Counted from the first letter of the stretch, positions 26,739 to 35,989 are shown. The stretch: 64,000 nt of DNA from Achromobacter agilis (GCF_900496965.1 NZ_UFQB01000025.1:1-64000), one strand, 5' to 3'. A program made the numbers and translations. Notes: generated by a model not told the origin, from the letters alone.

Positions 26739-27962
26739 ATGAATTCGATTTCTCCCAATATCGGCAGTTCCGCGCTGCCGCCGGGCGCCAGCCTGCCGGG
26801 CGACGCCGGCGCGTCGGCGGCTCAGGCCGCGCAGGCAACCGCCAAGGTCCGCGAACTGCTCGGCGCCTTCATGGATATGGCGGGCTCGCTGCCGGATGCC
26901 AAGGGCACGACGCCTGGCCGCTCCGACGGCATATTCAACGGCAACGGCGCGCCCACGCTGGAGCCGCCGGCGCAATCGTTCTCCGCCAACGACATGATCG
27001 ATCTGTTGCGCAGCATCCGGTCCAAGTCGGATGCCGCGCAGATCGCCAGCGCCAAAGAGAACCTGGCCGCCGCGCGGACCAAGATGGAGAAGAACAACGA
27101 GGCGCAACTGCAGAAGATCCAGGACTACGTCAAGAAATGCGAGGAAGCCGCCAGCAAGGGGGTTCTGGGCAAGATCTTCGGCTGGATCGGCAAGATCGCC
27201 GCGGTGGTGTTTTCGGCCATTGCCGTGGCCGCGCTGTCGGTCGGGGCGGTGGCCACGGGCGGCGCGGCTGCGCCGCTGCTGGCTCTGGCCGTGATGGGCC
27301 TGATCGGCTCGACGATCGCGCTGGCGGACCAGATTTCCAAGGAATGCGGCGGGCCCGAGATCAGCCTCAGCAATCTCATGACCACCGTGGCCAGCAAATT
27401 CCTGCAGGCCTGCGGGGTCGACGAGGAAACCGCGCAGCGCATCGGCAAGGTGGTTGCCGGAGTGGTGGGGCTGGCGTCGCCGGCCTTGCTGATGATCGAG
27501 CCGGGCCTGCTGGGCGGCCTGGCCGGCGGGATCGCCGAGCTGGCCGGTGCTGACCAGAAAACGACCATGGCCCTGACCATGGCCTTCGCCATCGCGGCAG
27601 CCGTCACGGTGGGCGCTGTGACCATCGCCGCCTCCGGCGGGGCCAGCGCGGTGAGCACCACGTCGCGGGTGCTGGCCGCCGTCGGGCAGATCACGCAAGG
27701 CACGACGCAGATCGCGCAGGGCGCGGTCAAGATTTCGGTCGCCCAGACCAAGCGCGAGGCCGAGGACATCCAGGCGGACAAGAAGGAAATGGATGCCATC
27801 ACGCGCAAGCTCCAGGCCAAGATGGAAGAGGCCCAGGAAGAGATCACCAAGGTGATCAAGCAGATGGAAGAAGGCCTGCGCATGGTGTCGCAGATGATCA
27901 ACGGCGCCGCCGACAGCATGTCGCAGATCACTGCGAACATCGGCAAGCGGATGGCGGTCTGA
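26739..27962 (+). CDS. bopB: Translocator BopB (SctE, YopB-like)
   Basis: This 407-residue protein has the major-translocator layout. A polar N-terminus with a coiled coil (about 85-140) is followed by a strongly hydrophobic region (KIAAVVFSAIAVAALSVGAV and the next segment, about 150-195). A second apolar block (about 240-310) and a long C-terminal coiled coil (KQMEEGLRMVSQMINGAA) complete it. Two membrane regions fit YopB/IpaB-type pore formers. It lies between bopD and bcrH2. Confidence 0.87.
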   Translation: MNSISPNIGSSALPPGASLPGDAGASAAQAAQATAKVRELLGAFMDMAGSLPDAKGTTPGRSDGIFNGNGAPTLEPPAQSFSANDMIDLLRSIRSKSDAAQIASAKENLAAARTKMEKNNEAQLQKIQDYVKKCEEAASKGVLGKIFGWIGKIAAVVFSAIAVAALSVGAVATGGAAAPLLALAVMGLIGSTIALADQISKECGGPEISLSNLMTTVASKFLQACGVDEETAQRIGKVVAGVVGLASPALLMIEPGLLGGLAGGIAELAGADQKTTMALTMAFAIAAAVTVGAVTIAASGGASAVSTTSRVLAAVGQITQGTTQIAQGAVKISVAQTKREAEDIQADKKEMDAITRKLQAKMEEAQEEITKVIKQMEEGLRMVSQMINGAADSMSQITANIGKRMAV

Positions 27963-27996
27963 CGCCCCGTGTATGGCAACGCAACAAGGAAAGCAA

Positions 27997-28458
27997 ATGG
28001 CCGATAGCGCAATTGAACGGGATGAGTTTGGCGAAGCCCTTCGCAACGGGTTGGAAGGCCTGCCTTCCAGTGGGCGCCTGACCCCCGAGCAGCTCGAGGT
28101 GGTGTACGCGCTGGCGTATGCGCATGCCGCGCAGGAACAGTACGCGCAGGCGCTCCCGGTATTCGCCTTCCTGGCGCAATACGGCCCGACCCGCAAGCAC
28201 TACCTGGTGGGCCTGGGCGTGTGCCTGCAGATGCTGGGCCGGTCCGACGAGGCCATCACGATTTATTCGCTGGTGCTGACGCTGTATCCGGATTCGTGGC
28301 ATACCGCGCTGCGCGTGGCGGAATGCCAGCTTGCCGGCCAGCAGCTGGACCAGGCGCGCCGCACGCTGGAACTGCTATGCACGCCAGGTACGCCGGACGA
28401 AGTGCGCGTGCGCGCCGAGGCGCTGTTGCAACTCACGTCGCGGGAGGCCGCGTCTTGA
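27997..28458 (+). CDS. bcrH2: SycD/LcrH-type translocator chaperone (BcrH2)
   Basis: This protein of about 153 residues is a second LcrH/SycD family chaperone with three TPR-like repeats (YALAYAHAAQEQYAQALPVF, GVCLQMLGRSDEAITIYS, VAECQLAGQQLDQARRTLEL). The ATG at 27997 was preferred because AAGGAA lies just before it; an earlier ATG at 27973 would add eight residues without a ribosome-binding site. It probably serves BopB, which it directly follows. Confidence 0.87.
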   Translation: MADSAIERDEFGEALRNGLEGLPSSGRLTPEQLEVVYALAYAHAAQEQYAQALPVFAFLAQYGPTRKHYLVGLGVCLQMLGRSDEAITIYSLVLTLYPDSWHTALRVAECQLAGQQLDQARRTLELLCTPGTPDEVRVRAEALLQLTSREAAS

Positions 28459-28461
28459 AGC

Positions 28462-28920
28462 ATGGACGATAGCGCGCAGTCCCCTCCCAAGCCCGCCGCG
28501 GCCCACGCCGCGCTGGCCCAGGCCGTCTCCCAGGAGACGGCTGTTGTGCTTCTGGCGGACGACGCCCGGCTGCTGTCGGAAGTCGGCTTCCTGGCGGCTG
28601 GCGCGGGCGACGCCGCCCGCGCCGAAACCATCTTCTCCGCGCTGCGGCGCCTGCGGCCCGGCCAGGCCTATCCCGTGATCGGGCTCTCCGTCGCCTGGCT
28701 GAACGCCGGACGGGCGCCGGATGCCGTGCGCTTGCTGGAAAGCGCGGTGCCTGCCGATCCCGCCGAGCGGCCGCTGCTGGATGCGTGGCGCGGCTTCGCG
28801 TTGCAACTGGCCGGACGCAACAGGGAAAGCGCGCGCCTGCTGGAGGCAGTCGCCAGCGGCGACGGAGAGGGCGCGCGCCTGGCGCGCGCGTTGCTGGGCT
28901 TGCCGCAGGAGGGCGCATGA
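28462..28920 (+). CDS. TPR-like small T3SS protein, possible SctG needle chaperone
   Basis: This 152-residue protein is helical with TPR-like pairs (LLSEVGFLAAGAGDAARAET, GLSVAWLNAGRAPDAVRLL). It starts three bases after the bcrH2 stop and precedes sctI. Needle subunits usually need a YscG-type TPR chaperone paired with YscE; since a YscE-like gene is present, this is the best candidate for YscG in the locus. It could equally be a third translocator chaperone. The assignment is by fold and context only. Confidence 0.6.
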   Translation: MDDSAQSPPKPAAAHAALAQAVSQETAVVLLADDARLLSEVGFLAAGAGDAARAETIFSALRRLRPGQAYPVIGLSVAWLNAGRAPDAVRLLESAVPADPAERPLLDAWRGFALQLAGRNRESARLLEAVASGDGEGARLARALLGLPQEGA

Positions 28921-28966
28921 TGTGTGCCGCGCCTGCTTGTGTTCATCGAATCTGGAGCTAGCGTAA

Positions 28967-29383
28967 ATGGAAATCGCCGCGCTTTCGGCAGCCTTGCCGC
29001 CCATCTTGTCCACGCCGCCAACGCCGCCCGCGCAACTGGCCACGGAACGTTTCAATGCGGTCATGAACGCGCCCGAGGCCGCGCCGCCTTCGCTGACCGG
29101 GTTGCAGTCGGCGTTGCAATCGGCCTTCGCGCCGCCGGTGGACGCCGTGCCGCAGACCCTGGGCAACCAGATCCTGGCCAGCCTGCGCACCACCACCACC
29201 GAATACTCGGAAAAGTGGCAAGGCATATCGAGCCGGATGGACGCCATTTCCGCGCAGCCCTCGGTGGCCGAAATGGTGCGCCTGCAGGCGGATCTGCTGC
29301 AGGTGTCGGTGCAATACGAAATGGTGGGCAAGGCGGTGTCGCGCACCACGCAGAACATTGATTCGCTGGTCAGGATGTCGTGA
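28967..29383 (+). CDS. sctI: Inner rod protein SctI (BscI)
   Basis: This 138-residue protein has a Pro/Ala-rich N-terminus and a conserved helical C-terminus (MVRLQADLLQVSVQYEMVGK) typical of SctI/YscI, the inner rod or needle adapter inside the basal body. It begins the long run of structural genes, and its stop overlaps the sctJ start (TGATG). Confidence 0.87.
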   Translation: MEIAALSAALPPILSTPPTPPAQLATERFNAVMNAPEAAPPSLTGLQSALQSAFAPPVDAVPQTLGNQILASLRTTTTEYSEKWQGISSRMDAISAQPSVAEMVRLQADLLQVSVQYEMVGKAVSRTTQNIDSLVRMS

Positions 29384-30216
29384 TGCGGGAAGTTTTCAGC
29401 TCTTCTTTTTTTGCCACGACCCGGAAGCGGAGCGTGGCCGCCCTGCGGCTGCTGGCCATTGGCCTGACGCTGGCGCTGGCCGCTTGCGGCGCACGGGTGG
29501 AGTTGTTCTCGGCCGCCAACGAAAGCGAGGCCAACGAGGTGCTGTCGGTGCTGCTCGACGCCGGTATCTCCGCGCAGAAGGCCGTTACCAAGACCGGCGT
29601 GGCCGTGTCGGTGGACGGCCAGCAGGTGGCGCGCGCGCTGGACATCCTGCGCGCGCGGGGGTTGCCCCGGGAACGCTTCGACGGCATGGGGCAGATCTTC
29701 CGCAAGGAAGGCCTGGTGTCGTCGCCGCTGGAAGAGCGGGCCCGCTATATCTACGCGCTGTCGCAGGAATTGACCAATACGCTGTCGCAGATGGATGGCG
29801 TGCTGGCCGCGCGCGTGCACGTGGTGCTGCCCGAGCGCGGCGGCGTGGGCGAGAACACCACGCCGTCGACGGCTGCGGTGTTCATCAAGCACCAGGCGGG
29901 CTACAACCTGGACGCCTTGCAGCCGCAGATCCGCAAGCTCGTCACCCACGCGATTCCCGGCCTGACCGAGGACCGCGTATCGATCGCGCTGGTGTCGGCG
30001 CAGCCGGCTGCTTCGGTTCCCGCCGGCGGCGCCATGCGCCAGGTGCTGGGCATCGAAGTGGCCGATGGCTCGTCGGGCGTGCTGATCGCCTGGCTGGTGG
30101 CGCTGGTTTTGATGGTGCTGGCGCTGGCCGGCGCGGCGGGCTGGCTGCTCTGGCGCTACGGCGTGCCGGCGCGCGCCAAGGCCGAGCGCCGCGAGCCCGT
30201 GGGCGAGGCGCGTTGA
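29383..30216 (+). CDS. sctJ: Inner-membrane ring lipoprotein SctJ (BscJ)
   Basis: This 277-residue protein of the YscJ/FliF family has a signal peptide with lipobox LAAC (about residue 35). The two conserved ring-building domains follow (SEANEVLSVLLDAGISAQK; YALSQELTNTLSQMDGVLAA), then a C-terminal membrane helix (IAWLVALVLMVLALAGAAGW) and a short basic tail. It forms the inner-membrane ring with SctD. A GTG one codon earlier is also possible; ATG is preferred. Confidence 0.95.
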   Translation: MREVFSSSFFATTRKRSVAALRLLAIGLTLALAACGARVELFSAANESEANEVLSVLLDAGISAQKAVTKTGVAVSVDGQQVARALDILRARGLPRERFDGMGQIFRKEGLVSSPLEERARYIYALSQELTNTLSQMDGVLAARVHVVLPERGGVGENTTPSTAAVFIKHQAGYNLDALQPQIRKLVTHAIPGLTEDRVSIALVSAQPAASVPAGGAMRQVLGIEVADGSSGVLIAWLVALVLMVLALAGAAGWLLWRYGVPARAKAERREPVGEAR

Positions 30217-30218
30217 TC

Positions 30219-30875
30219 ATGCAACCGGCGGCAAGCGCGCTGGACCGGCGGCTGGTTGAGTTCAACCAGCTGCCGAGCCGCACCCTGCATCCCAGCCGCC
30301 ACGCGGCGTTCGCGCCGGCCGCCGCGCTGCAGGCGATGGGCAGCGCGCCTGCCCTGGCCGCGGCCTGGCACCGCCACTGGTCGCGCGACATCCTGCGCGG
30401 GCTGAGCCTGCTCGACCGCCCGGTGACGGACGCCGGCCGGCCCGAACTGGCCCTGGCGCTCCTGGCGCCGGACGCGCTGGCGCAATGCGCGCGCCGCCTG
30501 GGCGCCGTGCTTTGCGGTCCGCGCCTGCGCCGCGCGATCGCGGGCGACGAGGTGCGGCTGCTGATCGCCAGCCTGGGCGCCGACCTGATGGACTTCGCGC
30601 GCCGCAGCGCGGCCGGCCTGCATGCCGGCATCGCCGAGAGCGCGGCCTGGCCGGCCGCGCAGGCCGCCGCCGCGGTCGATGCGCTAGGCCATGGCGCCTT
30701 GCGGGCCGCGCTGAGCGGCGCGGGCCCCGAACTGCTGCTGCGCGCCGAACTGAAACTGCCTGAACTGCCGGCCCAGGACTCCCCCCTGGCGGCCGCCGAT
30801 GCCTTGTCGCTCGGCTTGTCGATACTGAAGAACACGGATCCCACATGGCATTCCTCATTCCCCGCGATCCGCTGA
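30219..30875 (+). CDS. sctK: Sorting-platform protein SctK (BscK)
   Basis: This 218-residue Ala- and Leu-rich cytosolic protein lies between sctJ and sctL, the usual place of SctK, which links the sorting platform pods to the SctD ring. The N-terminal FNQLPSRTLHPSR and a Trp-rich RHWSRDILRGL segment are family-like. Sequence conservation in SctK is low, so position carries much of the call. It overlaps sctL by 31 bases. Confidence 0.8.
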   Translation: MQPAASALDRRLVEFNQLPSRTLHPSRHAAFAPAAALQAMGSAPALAAAWHRHWSRDILRGLSLLDRPVTDAGRPELALALLAPDALAQCARRLGAVLCGPRLRRAIAGDEVRLLIASLGADLMDFARRSAAGLHAGIAESAAWPAAQAAAAVDALGHGALRAALSGAGPELLLRAELKLPELPAQDSPLAAADALSLGLSILKNTDPTWHSSFPAIR

Positions 30876-31513
30876 CGCCTCGCGCTCTGGCCGGCCGCGC
30901 CTTAGCCGGCCGCGCCTTAGCCGGCCGCGTCGATCCCGCCGTGCGGGTGCTGCGCGCCGCCGATCAGGCGGCCTGGGCCAGCGCCGAAGCGCTGCTGGCC
31001 CAGGCACGCGCGCAGGCCGACAGCATCGTCGGCGGCGCCCAGGCGGCATTCGAACAGGAGAGCAAGCGCGGCTACGAGGAGGGGCGCGAGGCGGCGCTGC
31101 TGGACCAGGCCGAGAAAATGATCGAAACCGTCGGGCGCACGGTGGAGTATTTCGCCGGCGTCGAGAACGAGATGGTGGAACTGGTGATGGCGGCCGTGCG
31201 CAAGGTCGTCGATGGCTTCGATGACCGCGAGAAGGTGATGGTGGTGGTGCGCAACGCCCTCGCCGTCGTGCGCAACCAGAAGCAGATGACCCTGCGGCTG
31301 AACCCGGCGGAAGTGGAGACGGTGCGCGAGCAGATCAACGATCTGCTGGCGGCCTATCCCGGCGTTGGCTACCTGGATATCCTGGCCGACGGCAGGCTGG
31401 CGCGCGGCGCCTGCATCCTGGAAAGCGAGATCGGCATGGTCGAGGCCAGCCTCGAGGGCCAGATCCAGGCGCTGCGCCAGGCTTTCCAGCGCACGCTGGG
31501 CAGCCGAGTCTAA
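30845..31513 (+). CDS. sctL: ATPase stator SctL (BscL)
   Basis: This 222-residue protein resembles YscL/FliH, the stalk that holds the SctN ATPase and connects it to SctQ. An Ala-rich coiled coil (about residues 35-95) leads into the conserved C-terminal domain (VMAAVRKVVDGFDDREKVM, LDILADGRLARGACILESE). The N-terminus contains a repeated LAGRA motif encoded by a 15-base tandem repeat at 30890-30929. The first 15 codons overlap sctK. Confidence 0.9.
   Translation: MAFLIPRDPLTPRALAGRALAGRALAGRVDPAVRVLRAADQAAWASAEALLAQARAQADSIVGGAQAAFEQESKRGYEEGREAALLDQAEKMIETVGRTVEYFAGVENEMVELVMAAVRKVVDGFDDREKVMVVVRNALAVVRNQKQMTLRLNPAEVETVREQINDLLAAYPGVGYLDILADGRLARGACILESEIGMVEASLEGQIQALRQAFQRTLGSRV
30890..30929 (+). 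repeat. 15-base tandem repeat in sctL
   Basis: GCCGGCCGCGCCTTA occurs twice in full (30890-30904 and 30905-30919) and once in part (30920-30929). It encodes repeated LAGRA units near the SctL N-terminus. Each unit contains the palindromes GCCGGC and CGGCCG. Confidence 0.85.
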
Positions 31514-31531
31514 CGTGGACAGGCCCTAGCC

Positions 31532-32863
31532 ATGCGCCAGTTTGATTACATCGCCGAGATGATGGAGCTTGCGCTCCAGGATACGCCGACCCTGCGCATC
31601 AAGGGGCGGGTCACGCAGGTGATCGGCACCATCATCAAGGCCGTGGTGCCGACAGTGAAAGTGGGCGAGGTCTGCATCCTGCGCAATCCCGGCGAGGATT
31701 TCGAAATGAAGGGCGAGGTGGTGGGCTTCGCGCGCGACGCGGCGCTGCTCACGCCGATCGGCGACATGTACGGCATCTCGACCGCCACCGAGGTCATTCC
31801 GACCGGCCGCGCGCACATGGTGCCGGTGGGCCCCGGGCTGCTGGGCCGGGTGCTGGACGGCCTGGGCCGCCCGCTGGACGAGGCGGAGCTCGGCCCGCTG
31901 GAGGCCAGCAAGTTCTATCCCGTGTTCGCGGAAGCGCCGGACCCCCTGAAACGCCGCATCATTGCCGAGCCGCTGGAGCTGGGCGTGCGGGCGCTGGACG
32001 GCGTGCTGACTTGCGGCGAAGGCCAGCGCATGGGCATCTTCGCGGCGGCGGGCGGGGGCAAGTCCACGCTGATGGGCATGCTGGTCAAGGGCGCCGACGT
32101 GGATGTCACCGTGGTGGCCCTGATCGGCGAGCGCGGCCGGGAGGTGCGCGAGTTCCTGGAGCACGAACTGGGCCGGGAAGGCCGGCGCAAGAGCGTCATC
32201 GTCTGCGCCACCAGCGACAAATCCTCGATGGAGCGCGCCAAGGCGGCGTACGTGGCCACGGCCATCGCGGAATACTTTCGCGACCAGGGCAAGCGCGTGC
32301 TGTTCCTGATGGATTCCGTGACCCGTTTCGCGCGGGCTCAGCGCGAAATCGGCCTGGCTGCCGGCGAGCCGCCCACCCGCCGCGGCTATCCGCCGTCGGT
32401 GTTCGCGACCCTGCCCAAGCTGATGGAGCGTGCAGGCATGAACGAGCACGGCTCGATCACCGCGCTCTACACCGTGCTGGTGGAGGGCGACGACATGACC
32501 GAACCCATTGCCGACGAGACCCGTTCGATCCTGGACGGCCACATTGTGCTGTCGCGCAAGCTGGGCGCAGCCAACCACTATCCCGCCATCGACGTGCTGG
32601 CCTCGGCCAGCCGGGTAATGAACGCCGTGATCACGCCCGAGCACAAGCGGGCCGCAGGCCGCCTGCGCGAACTGATGGCCAAGTACCAGGAGGTAGAGCT
32701 GCTGGTGAAGATCGGCGAATACAAGCGGGGCGGCGACGCCATTACCGACGAGGCCATCGACAAGATCGGCGCGATCAATACCTTCCTGCGCCAGCGCACC
32801 GATGAACGCGCAACCCTGTCCGAGGCCCTGGCGCGCATGACCGAGATCGTGGGGGCGCAATGA
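31532..32863 (+). CDS. sctN: Type III secretion ATPase SctN (BscN)
   Basis: This 443-residue ATPase of the F1-beta/FliI family has the Walker A motif [12 protein letters not shown] near residue 172 and the Walker B-like [12 protein letters not shown] near 256. The [12 protein letters not shown] and DEPLD-type substrate-binding segments are also conserved. As a hexamer at the base of the machine it strips chaperones and unfolds substrates. Length and motifs are normal. Its stop overlaps the sctO start by four bases. Confidence 0.98.
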   Translation: MRQFDYIAEMMELALQDTPTLRIKGRVTQVIGTIIKAVVPTVKVGEVCILRNPGEDFEMKGEVVGFARDAALLTPIGDMYGISTATEVIPTGRAHMVPVGPGLLGRVLDGLGRPLDEAELGPLEASKFYPVFAEAPDPLKRRIIAEPLELGVRALDGVLTCGEGQRMGIFAAAGGGKSTLMGMLVKGADVDVTVVALIGERGREVREFLEHELGREGRRKSVIVCATSDKSSMERAKAAYVATAIAEYFRDQGKRVLFLMDSVTRFARAQREIGLAAGEPPTRRGYPPSVFATLPKLMERAGMNEHGSITALYTVLVEGDDMTEPIADETRSILDGHIVLSRKLGAANHYPAIDVLASASRVMNAVITPEHKRAAGRLRELMAKYQEVELLVKIGEYKRGGDAITDEAIDKIGAINTFLRQRTDERATLSEALARMTEIVGAQ

Positions 32864-33366
32864 GCGTGTTCGACGAGCTGTTGGCGATCAAGCGCTTCCG
32901 CGAAGGCCAGGCCGAGATCGCGGTGTCGCGGCAGCGCCTGCGACAGGCCGAGGCGGACGCCGCCCGGCGCGATTCCGAAGCGGCGCTGGCGTCCTACCGG
33001 GACGAGGCGGTCCGGCGCGAGCAGGCCCTGTATAGCGATCTGTGCAGCAGGGTGGTTCGCGTGCGTGACATCGAAACGGTGCTGCAGGACGTGGCCGGGC
33101 TGCGCGAAGGTGAGCGCCTGCACGAGCAGGCGGTAGAGACCGCGGAGCACCGGCTGGAGGCGGAAAACCAGGCGCTGGCGGCCAGCCGTCAACAGCATCA
33201 GCAGGCCGTGCGGCTGACGGGCAAGTTCGTGGAGCTGGCGCGCATCCACCTGGATGAGCACATGAAGGCGCTGGAGCAGAAGGAAGATCTGGAAATGGAA
33301 GAGGCCGCCTCGGTGTCGCGCGACCGCGAAGACTGGGAGCAGCACGAGGAGTTCGAACCGGCATGA
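32860..33366 (+). CDS. sctO: ATPase central stalk SctO (BscO)
   Basis: This 168-residue protein is a two-helix coiled coil ([40 protein letters not shown]) of the YscO/FliJ type, which inserts into the SctN ring and links it to the export gate. The acidic tail ([16 protein letters not shown]) is unusual but harmless. It overlaps both neighbours by four bases (ATGA), showing tight translational coupling. Confidence 0.87.
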   Translation: MSVFDELLAIKRFREGQAEIAVSRQRLRQAEADAARRDSEAALASYRDEAVRREQALYSDLCSRVVRVRDIETVLQDVAGLREGERLHEQAVETAEHRLEAENQALAASRQQHQQAVRLTGKFVELARIHLDEHMKALEQKEDLEMEEAASVSRDREDWEQHEEFEPA

Positions 33367-33920
33367 GCGTGGATCGACGCATCGGGCTGGAAACGGCCAT
33401 TCCGCAGGGCTCGGGCACGCTGTCGAATTCCGACGGCCACGCCGCCGGGCGCCAGGCCAGCGACGCCGATCGCCAGGCCTTCGACAGGGCCATGTCGCAA
33501 GGCGAGCCGGAAGCGGCCCCCGCGCCGGCATCCGCGCCTTCCCCGTTCTCGCTGTTCGGCGCGGCGGCTGCGGCGGCGCCGGCCGATGGCCACGCGCACG
33601 CCCTGGGCGAAGCCTTGCGCGACAGCGCCGAACAGCTGCTGGTGGCCGATGGCAGCCACGGGCGGCGGCAGGTCCGCGTGGAATTGAAGGACGACGTGCT
33701 GCCTGGCGTCAGCGTGTCGGTCTATGAAGACGAAGGCCGCTGCGTGGCCGATTTCGTGTGCGCCAACGAGCGCTCGCGCGAACGCCTCTGCGCCATGGCG
33801 CCTGAGCTTGCGGCCCAGCTGGCCGAAAGCCTGGGCCGGCCGGCGCGGGTGCGGGTGAGCGCGGATGACCCGGAAGATCCCTGCCTGGCGGAGACCGACG
33901 CCGCGGCACCGGTCCGCTGA
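33363..33920 (+). CDS. sctP: Needle-length/substrate-switch protein SctP (BscP), short
   Basis: This 185-residue protein sits in the SctP position. The first 90 residues are low-complexity and Ala/Pro-rich. The C-terminal part (QVRVELKDDVLPGVSVSVYE and MAPELAAQLAESLGRPARVR) resembles the substrate-switching domain of YscP/HpaP proteins. It is much shorter than YscP (about 515 residues), so the ruler part is minimal. Confidence 0.75.
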   Translation: MSVDRRIGLETAIPQGSGTLSNSDGHAAGRQASDADRQAFDRAMSQGEPEAAPAPASAPSPFSLFGAAAAAAPADGHAHALGEALRDSAEQLLVADGSHGRRQVRVELKDDVLPGVSVSVYEDEGRCVADFVCANERSRERLCAMAPELAAQLAESLGRPARVRVSADDPEDPCLAETDAAAPVR

Positions 33921-33935
33921 CAACCCCAGAACCCC

Positions 33936-35015
33936 ATGACAGTCCGTACGCAACATTCCTCTTCTTCCTATCCGTTGCCGCGCTTGAGCGGCAACGAAGC
34001 GCGCGCGCGTTCGCTGATCGCGCATCATGGCGCCGACCTGCGGGTCACGCTCGCGCCGCAGGCCGGCGCGCAAGCGGAACCCGCCACCTGGCGCCTGGGC
34101 TTCACTCTCGGCGTGCCGGATGCGGTGCGCCAGTCGGCAAGCCTATCGGCCGATCTGGAATGGGCTGGCGCCCGCTTGCGGCTGGGTCTACCGCCCTCGG
34201 CGCTCGATGCCTGGCTCGCCGCCCGCCTGCCCGGTATCGAGCCCGGCGCCGTGCCGGCGCCGCTCGCGGCCACCGCCATCGAAACGCTGCTGGCCGAGGC
34301 GATGGCCGCCTTGAACGAGGCGTCGCCGGGCGGTCCGGCGCGGATCGTGGGCATGGGCGGCGCCTCCGAGGGGCTGCCGCAGTCCTGGACGATCGCCGCC
34401 CGCAATCCGGCCAATGGCGACACCGTCTACGCCAGCCTGGACACGGACGGCCTGGGGCTGATGCTGCTGGCGAGCCTGATCGGCCGGGCCGAACCGTCCG
34501 GCAACGGCATCGCCCCGGACGCGGTGCCCGTGCGCGTAGGCGCGCGCCTGGGCTGGACGGACCTGCCCGCCGCCGAACTGCGCAGCCTGCAGGCGCGCGA
34601 CACCATTTTCCTGGATCACTATCTGGTTTCGCCGGAAGGCGAACTATGGCTGGCGGCGGGCGGGCAGGGCCTGCGCGTGCGCCAGGAACAATCCTCATAC
34701 CTCGTTACCCAAGGCTGGACTTCCCTTATGACCGAGACGCCTCAACTGCCGGCCGATGCCGAGCCTGGCGCCAGCGCCCCATTTGACCTGGACGCGATAC
34801 CCGTGCGGCTGACGTTCGAGCTGGGCGAGCGCCAACTGACCCTGGGCGAACTGCGCCACCTGCAACCCGGCGAAACCTTCGACCTGGAGCGCCCGCTGGC
34901 GGACGGCCCCGTCATCGTGCGCGCCAACGGCGCGCTGGTGGGCACGGGCGAACTGGTGGACATCGACGGCAGGATCGGCGTGACCCTGCGCAGTCTGGGC
35001 AAGGCCGGCGCATGA
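33936..35015 (+). CDS. sctQ: Cytoplasmic ring/sorting platform protein SctQ (BscQ)
   Basis: This 359-residue protein ends in two SpoA-type domains, one near residues 215-260 (SLQARDTIFLDHYLVSPEGE) and one near 285-355 (LGELRHLQPGETFDLERPLA). SctQ forms the pods of the sorting platform that bind substrates and SctL. An in-frame ATG at 34728 (residue 265) would give a C-terminal fragment of 95 residues, the usual size of the internally translated SctQ-C. Its stop overlaps sctR by four bases. Confidence 0.93.
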   Translation: MTVRTQHSSSSYPLPRLSGNEARARSLIAHHGADLRVTLAPQAGAQAEPATWRLGFTLGVPDAVRQSASLSADLEWAGARLRLGLPPSALDAWLAARLPGIEPGAVPAPLAATAIETLLAEAMAALNEASPGGPARIVGMGGASEGLPQSWTIAARNPANGDTVYASLDTDGLGLMLLASLIGRAEPSGNGIAPDAVPVRVGARLGWTDLPAAELRSLQARDTIFLDHYLVSPEGELWLAAGGQGLRVRQEQSSYLVTQGWTSLMTETPQLPADAEPGASAPFDLDAIPVRLTFELGERQLTLGELRHLQPGETFDLERPLADGPVIVRANGALVGTGELVDIDGRIGVTLRSLGKAGA

Positions 35016-35683
35016 GCGGGTCATCGGATCCGATCAGCCTGGCCGTCGTCCTGGCGCTGCTGGCGCTGGTGCCGCTGGCCGCCGTCATGACCACGTCTTT
35101 CCTGAAGATCGCGGTGGTGCTGACGCTGGTGCGCAACGCCCTGGGCGTGCAGCAGGTGCCGCCCAACATGGCGCTTTACGGTCTGGCGCTGATCCTGTCG
35201 GCCTATGTAATGGGGCCGGTGGTCATTCAGATCGGCGAGGAACTGCGGGCGCCGCCGGCCGCCGTGGCGCAGGGGGCGCCGGCGCCGGACCGGCTGGAGG
35301 GCATCATGGATGCCGTGGCGCGCGGCGCGGAACCCATGCGCGGCTTCATGCTGAGAAACAGCAGGCCCGAGCAGCGGGATTTCTTCGTGCGCACGGCGCG
35401 CGGGCTGTGGGGCGAGCAGGCCGCCCGCAACCTGAAGGAAGACGACCTGCTGGTGCTGATTCCGTCGTTTCTCGTGTCCGAGCTGACGGCCGCCTTCCAG
35501 ATCGGGTTCCTGCTGTATCTGCCCTTCGTCATCATCGACCTGATTGTGTCCAACATCCTTCTGGCGATGGGCATGATGATGGTGTCGCCGGTGACCATCT
35601 CCATGCCGCTGAAGCTGTTCCTGTTCGTCATGGTCGACGGCTGGACGCGGCTGATCCAGGGCCTGGTCCTGTCCTACGGCTGA
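35012..35683 (+). CDS. sctR: Export apparatus protein SctR (BscR)
   Basis: This 223-residue protein of the FliP/YscR family has two N-terminal and two C-terminal membrane helices around a cytoplasmic or periplasmic loop. Family signatures include TTSFLKIAVVLTLVRNALG and PFVIIDLIVSNILLAMGMMM. Five copies form the core of the export gate with SctS and SctT. Confidence 0.97.
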   Translation: MSGSSDPISLAVVLALLALVPLAAVMTTSFLKIAVVLTLVRNALGVQQVPPNMALYGLALILSAYVMGPVVIQIGEELRAPPAAVAQGAPAPDRLEGIMDAVARGAEPMRGFMLRNSRPEQRDFFVRTARGLWGEQAARNLKEDDLLVLIPSFLVSELTAAFQIGFLLYLPFVIIDLIVSNILLAMGMMMVSPVTISMPLKLFLFVMVDGWTRLIQGLVLSYG

Positions 35684-35690
35684 GCGCGCC

Positions 35691-35957
35691 ATGGCAACCG
35701 TCGATCTCGTTTCGTACATGACCCAGGCGCTGTACCTGGTGCTGTGGCTGTCGCTGCCGCCGATCGCGGTGGCGGCCATCGTGGGCACCCTGTTCTCGCT
35801 CTTCCAGGCGCTGACCCAGATCCAGGAGCAGACGCTGTCGTTCGCGGTGAAGCTGATCGCCGTGTTCGCCACCATCCTGCTGACGGCGCGCTGGCTCAGC
35901 GCCGAGCTCTACAACTTCACGATCTCCGTGTTCGATCTTTTCTACAAGATCCACTAG
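35691..35957 (+). CDS. sctS: Export apparatus protein SctS (BscS)
   Basis: This 88-residue protein with two membrane helices matches FliQ/YscS. Conserved features are LVLWLSLPPIAVAAIVGTLF and FQALTQIQEQTLSFAVKLIA. Four copies join the SctR-SctT complex to close the export gate. It lies eight bases after sctR. Confidence 0.97.
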   Translation: MATVDLVSYMTQALYLVLWLSLPPIAVAAIVGTLFSLFQALTQIQEQTLSFAVKLIAVFATILLTARWLSAELYNFTISVFDLFYKIH

Positions 35958-35989
35958 GGCCGGATGATGCCAAAAGGAGCCGTGCACTG

